8,266 bases of DNA from Opitutaceae bacterium (GTDB lineage: Bacteria; Verrucomicrobiota; Verrucomicrobiia; Opitutales; Opitutaceae), in NCBI GenBank assembly GCA_031254955.1, contig JAIRTK010000504.1:1-8266 (forward strand). Reading direction: 5' to 3'. Of this stretch, positions 5,993 through 8,266 are shown piece after piece; the stretch's first letter is position 1, and each line of letters opens with the position of its first letter. The notes beneath the pieces were generated by a model. It was not told the origin of the DNA and searched no databases. It saw only the letters and a list, made by a program, of their open reading frames with translations. Made by a program: the position numbers and the translations under genes.

Positions 5993-7111
5993 GAGCACGA
6001 TGCGGAGCACGTCGTGGCCGGCTCGGGGGCGGCCCAGGGATTGGGCGCGGGCGCGCATGGCGGCGAGCGTTTTCGGCGAGGCAAGCAGTTTGTCCAGGCG
6101 GTATTCCATGCCGGTTTCGTCGATGGCTTTTAGCGCGACGCCTGCCTCGAGCAGGTAGTCGGCGTTGTGCTCCTCCTGGCCGGGAATCGGGGAGTGGACA
6201 ATCATTGGCAGGCCGAGCGCGAGGCATTCGGAGGTGGTGAGGCCGCCGGGCTTGGTGATGGCCACGTCGGCGCAGGCCATGAGGCGTTCGACTTGGTTGG
6301 TGAAGCCTTGCGGGAAGAGGCGTCCGGGATGCCTGTCGGCGAGGCGCTGGAGCGCGGCGAGCGCCTTCCGGTTTTTGCCCGCGAGCACGATGAGTTGGAA
6401 ATCGCGCGGCAGCGCGAGCAGGCTGGCGGCCACCGTGTCGAGGTGGCCGACGCCGGCGCCGCCGCCCATGAGGAGCACGGTGGCGCGGTCGGGCGCGAGG
6501 CCGGCCTCAGCCGCGCAGGTCGCGCGCGGGAGGGGGCGCGAGAACGCGGGCATGACGGGGATGCCGGTCACGTGGACGCGCGCGGGGTCGATGCCGTGGG
6601 CTTGCAGGCGGAATTTCACTTCGTCGTTGGCCGCGAAGTAGCCGGTCATGTGCGGTTGGACCCACATGCGGTGCAGGTCGAAATCGGTGACGAGCACCCA
6701 GAGCGGGAGGTCGAGTTTGCCGCGCCGGGTTTGGCCGGCGAGCAGTTCGGCGGGGAGAAAGTGCGTGCTGATGATGGTGTCGGGCGCGAAGTCGGCGATG
6801 GCCTTGGTGAGCGCGCGCGTGCCGAGGCGTTCGACGGCGCGGCGGAGTTTTTGCGGGATGGCGTCGGGCGAGGTTTTGTCGGTGGCACGGTAGAGCAGGC
6901 CCCACATGGAGGGGAGGTGCTGGATGAGTTTCAGGTAGCCGCTGACATACATCCCGCGAAAGCTGGCGGGGACGTAGTCCATGACATCGAGGTGGCGTGA
7001 CTCGATGCGTCCGCCAAACGCGTCCGCGCCCCAGGCGTGAAGCGCCTGGGCGGCGCGGACGTGTCCGGCGCCGGCCGATACGCTGAGGAAAAGGAGTTTG
7101 CGGGGAGTCAT
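5978..7111 (-). CDS. GT28 family glycosyltransferase, MGDG synthase/UgtP-like
   Basis: The 377-residue protein matches the monogalactosyldiacylglycerol synthase / processive diacylglycerol glucosyltransferase type of family GT28, which moves a sugar from a nucleotide sugar to a lipid at the cytoplasmic membrane. The N-terminal acceptor-side motif SAGAGH is at 12-17, followed by AAQAL. STHFLP (115-120) and VTDFDLHRMW (141-150) match the conserved lipid-facing region. GGGAGVGHL (216-224) and TKPGGLTTSECLALGLP (286-302) form the nucleotide-sugar site, and PGQEEHNA (310-317) follows as in the family. There is no signal peptide or membrane segment, as expected for a peripheral enzyme with two Rossmann-like domains. 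The length is normal for the family. The ATG is preceded by cgagaaaaacc without a Shine-Dalgarno site. Starting here places the first beta strand (KLLFLSVS) immediately after the start. The sugar and lipid acceptor cannot be decided from the sequence. Confidence 0.92.
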   Translation of the reverse strand: MTPRKLLFLSVSAGAGHVRAAQALHAWGADAFGGRIESRHLDVMDYVPASFRGMYVSGYLKLIQHLPSMWGLLYRATDKTSPDAIPQKLRRAVERLGTRALTKAIADFAPDTIISTHFLPAELLAGQTRRGKLDLPLWVLVTDFDLHRMWVQPHMTGYFAANDEVKFRLQAHGIDPARVHVTGIPVMPAFSRPLPRATCAAEAGLAPDRATVLLMGGGAGVGHLDTVAASLLALPRDFQLIVLAGKNRKALAALQRLADRHPGRLFPQGFTNQVERLMACADVAITKPGGLTTSECLALGLPMIVHSPIPGQEEHNADYLLEAGVALKAIDETGMEYRLDKLLASPKTLAAMRARAQSLGRPRAGHDVLRIVLGETT

Positions 7112-7123
7112 GGTTTTTCTCGG

Positions 7124-7238
7124 TCGTAGCGCGGGCTTCCAAGTCTGCTTCAGGGCGGGAGGGCGGAAGGGCGGAAGGATGGAAGGGCGGGAGGGCGGGC
7201 CTTCGGCCCGTCAGCAGGTTTGGAAACCTGCGCTACGA
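7124..7238. repeat. REP-like inverted repeat pair between phosphatase and glycosyltransferase genes
   Basis: The 26-base arms 7124-7149 and 7213-7238 are reverse complements at 22 of 26 positions. Each arm is also internally self-complementary. The right arm contains gcaggttt-gg-aaacctgc, a perfect 8-bp stem with a two-base centre. The left arm contains gcgggctt-cc-aagtctgc, which pairs with two wobbles. The 63 bases between the arms are purine-rich and end in a compact hairpin, cgggcc-ttc-ggcccg, at 7196-7210. The left arm lies 12 bases upstream of the glycosyltransferase ATG. The nested palindromes and intergenic place fit a REP/BIME-type dispersed element. Confidence 0.75.
7153..7199 (+). 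other. G-quadruplex-type runs
   Basis: Two sets of four G-triplets lie on the plus strand. The first is at 7153-7171 with loops of 1, 1 and 5 bases. The second, gggcgggagggcggg, is at 7185-7199 with three one-base loops, a pattern known to fold very stably. The G-rich strand is the template for all genes here, so a folded structure could impede RNA polymerase between the phosphatase and glycosyltransferase genes. Effect in the cell is inference. Confidence 0.6.
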
Positions 7239-7260
7239 TGGCAGCGCGCGACTTCAGTGA

Positions 7261-7998
7261 TTAAGAAAAAAAGGAGGCCCCGCCGGCATGGGCGCGCGGC
7301 GGGCGGGTCGAGGCAGAACGAGGGTGGCCGGCGGGGGAGGGTTCCCCGGTGGCGAGAGCGGCGAGAACGGCTTGGCGGATTTTTTCGATGTCCACATTAT
7401 TGAGGTAGCGGGGAATGTTGGTCCAGACGGAGTGATAGCCGTAGCCGCCGTTGATGAGTTCGTCGAGCGCGGCGTCACGGGACCAATTCTGAAAGACGAT
7501 GCGATACATCGCGCTGACAAGGCCGGTGCGGTCGGCGCCGTGTTGACAGTGCAGGAGCACAGGGCCGGCGGCCTCGGCGCGGCGGATGGCCGCGAGCGCG
7601 GCGATGATGTGACGGTCGGCGATGTTCCAGGTATTGATGCGGACGCGGATTTCCTTGATGCCGGAGCCGGCAAGCTCGGCGGCGTCGGAGTGGTTGTTGC
7701 GAAGATTCACGATGGCGCGGATGTCCAGTTTCTGGAGTTCGGGCACCTCGGTTTTTTTGAATTGTTCGCCGCGATAGAATGTCGGGGTGACGCGGTGAAG
7801 ATTCATGTCCTTGTTGACCAGGACGGCCCAGGAAGGATTGCGCGCGGGAGCGGAGGTTTCCGCCGGGGGGACGGTGGCGGCGAGGCCGGGCCGGGCGGTG
7901 GCGCGCGGCGCGCCGGAAAGGAGGGCGGGCAACAGGGAAAGCGCGCATGCCAGAAGGAAGGGGTGCAACGCGGGGGATTGTGTTCGCGATATTCGCAT
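7261..7998 (-). CDS. Secreted Cys-based protein/dual-specificity-type phosphatase
   Basis: This is a 245-residue exported protein of the cysteine phosphatase superfamily. The P-loop HCQHGADRTG spans residues 150-159, with nucleophile Cys151 and phosphate-binding Arg157, matching the HCxxGxxR signature. Upstream, NLHRVTPTFYRGEQF (66-80) and AIVNLR (95-100) match the N-terminal part of the Siw14/DSP-like branch. GYGYHSVWTNIPRY (185-198) is a conserved end of such bacterial domains. Residues 1-30 form a likely Sec signal peptide (hydrophobic LLACALSLLPALL, possible cleavage after SGA). Residues 218-245 are a Pro/Ser/Arg-rich tail ending in Phe-Phe-Ser with no visible domain. Substrate may be phosphotyrosine, a phosphoinositide or another phospho-compound, and the sequence does not decide. 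The start is supported by the signal peptide, but an intrinsic terminator lies only six bases before it, which is unusual. The next gene downstream is a glycosyltransferase 149 bases away. Confidence 0.92.
   Translation of the reverse strand: MRISRTQSPALHPFLLACALSLLPALLSGAPRATARPGLAATVPPAETSAPARNPSWAVLVNKDMNLHRVTPTFYRGEQFKKTEVPELQKLDIRAIVNLRNNHSDAAELAGSGIKEIRVRINTWNIADRHIIAALAAIRRAEAAGPVLLHCQHGADRTGLVSAMYRIVFQNWSRDAALDELINGGYGYHSVWTNIPRYLNNVDIEKIRQAVLAALATGEPSPAGHPRSASTRPPRAHAGGASFFS
7266..7303 (-). terminator. Possible intrinsic terminator inside the 3' end of the phosphatase gene
   Basis: In the minus-strand RNA, cccgccg (from 7303-7297) pairs with cggcggg (7285-7279) across an 11-base loop. 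After gcctcc, a run of seven U (7272-7266) follows. The six bases between stem and U-run are more than usual, so it is a weak candidate. The whole structure is inside the last 14 codons, with the U-run encoding the Phe-Phe near the C-terminus, and the stop codon follows directly. Confidence 0.4.
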
Positions 7999-8004
7999 GG
8001 GGAG

Positions 8005-8027
8005 AAAAAAGCCCGGCGACCGCCGGG
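8005..8027 (-). terminator. Intrinsic terminator between the partial gene and the phosphatase gene
   Basis: On the minus strand cccggc-ggtc-gccggg (8027-8012) is a GC-only 6-bp stem with a four-base loop. After one C comes a run of six U (8010-8005). This is a textbook intrinsic terminator for the gene entering from the right edge. Its U-run ends six bases before the phosphatase ATG at 7998. Confidence 0.85.
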
Positions 8028-8063
8028 AGTCAAAGGCGGAGACGAGGCCGGATGCAGGCCGGG

Positions 8064-8170
8064 GCTACGGCTTGGCCACGGTGCAGGGGGCGAGGGCGGG
8101 CGCCAGCCGCACGCGGTCGTCCGGCTCGACGGCGGCTACGGTCCGGTCACAGTGTAGGGGACGAGGGCGG
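8064..8170. repeat. Diverged direct repeat of a gene tail, 71 bases apart
   Basis: Bases 8064-8099 and 8135-8170 match at 29 of 36 positions. All seven differences are transitions. Read on the minus strand, each copy encodes a similar ending followed by TAG: TALVPYTVTGP-stop in the 8135 copy and APALAPCTVAKP-stop in the 8064 copy. Because the offset is 71, the two copies are in different frames, so only the 8135 copy is joined to the upstream coding frame. A shorter core, gacgagggcgg, recurs at 8187-8197. Confidence 0.65.
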
Positions 8171-8266
8171 TTTGCAGGTTTTGATAGACGAGGGCGGTCC
8201 AAGCCGGGGCGTTGCCGGGCGGGGAACAGGCGCGGGCGCGCAGGTCGCGGGGACAGAGCAGGACTT
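8136..8266 (-). CDS. 3' end of an unidentified gene, truncated by the window edge
   Basis: Forty-two codons and a TAG stop (8136-8138) are visible. The frame ends in AWTALVYQNLQTALVPYTVTGP. This frame looks coding: third positions are nearly all G or C, and the residues are mixed hydrophobic and polar, whereas the neighbouring frame is Pro/Arg-rich. I do not recognise the family from so short a tail. A similar ending occurs again about 71 bases downstream in another frame, which suggests either a tandem duplication of the gene end or a frameshift that shortened the protein. An intrinsic terminator follows at 8005-8027, consistent with this being the last gene of its transcript. Confidence 0.6.
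   Translation of the reverse strand, partial: VLLCPRDLRARACSPPGNAPAWTALVYQNLQTALVPYTVTGP

Noticed and set aside
7288..8157. 289-codon plus-strand frame opposite the phosphatase
   Set aside because: Shadow of a gene with a clear HCxxGxxR active site. Composition is Gly/Ala/Asp-biased.
1..8266. Search for tRNA, rRNA, CRISPR arrays, transposase or integrase genes, defence genes
   Set aside because: None seen. The repeats present are few, short and intergenic, and lack the regular spacing or linked genes such systems need.

Overview
The window is a very GC-rich stretch of bacterial chromosome in which every gene I can support lies on the minus strand. Five complete genes are present, plus the 3' end of a sixth entering from the right edge. 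Two Tat-exported Gfo/Idh/MocA oxidoreductases, a secreted HEAT-repeat protein of the size common in Planctomycetota and Verrucomicrobiota, non-Shine-Dalgarno starts, and spacers filled with hairpin and palindromic repeats together suggest Verrucomicrobiota, perhaps Opitutaceae. That assignment is inference from gene content and style. There is no marker gene in the window.

Layout in the direction of transcription, right to left. At the right edge is the tail of an unidentified gene (stop at 8136-8138). Its end is followed by a diverged second copy of the same tail, in another frame. A well-formed intrinsic terminator at 8005-8027 sits only six bases before the ATG of a secreted Cys-based phosphatase (7261-7998, active-site loop HCQHGADRTG). 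A 149-base spacer with an inverted repeat and G-quadruplex-type runs separates it from a GT28 glycosyltransferase of the MGDG synthase/UgtP type (5978-7111). A repeat-rich spacer leads to the first Gfo/Idh/MocA oxidoreductase (4414-5802). Next come a spacer with a 10-bp tandem repeat centred on a 14-bp palindrome, a 717-residue HEAT-repeat protein (2068-4221), a 138-bp imperfect palindrome, and the second Gfo/Idh/MocA oxidoreductase (214-1818). The leftmost 213 bases hold no gene I can support.

The genes are co-oriented but not tightly packed. All five spacers are 137-249 bases, and each carries its own repeat or hairpin, so a single polycistronic operon is not evident. Functionally, the two oxidoreductases probably act on sugars or sugar derivatives in the periplasm and flank an exported scaffold-like HEAT protein. 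The glycosyltransferase is probably a cytoplasmic-face glycolipid enzyme, and the phosphatase is exported. No shared pathway can be proved from the sequence.

I found no complete undescribed defence, mobile or RNA system. The most interesting signals are non-coding: the long palindrome at 1858-1995, the helically phased repeat in front of the HEAT gene, the terminator touching the phosphatase start, the repeated gene tail near 8064-8170, and a shared non-SD start context.
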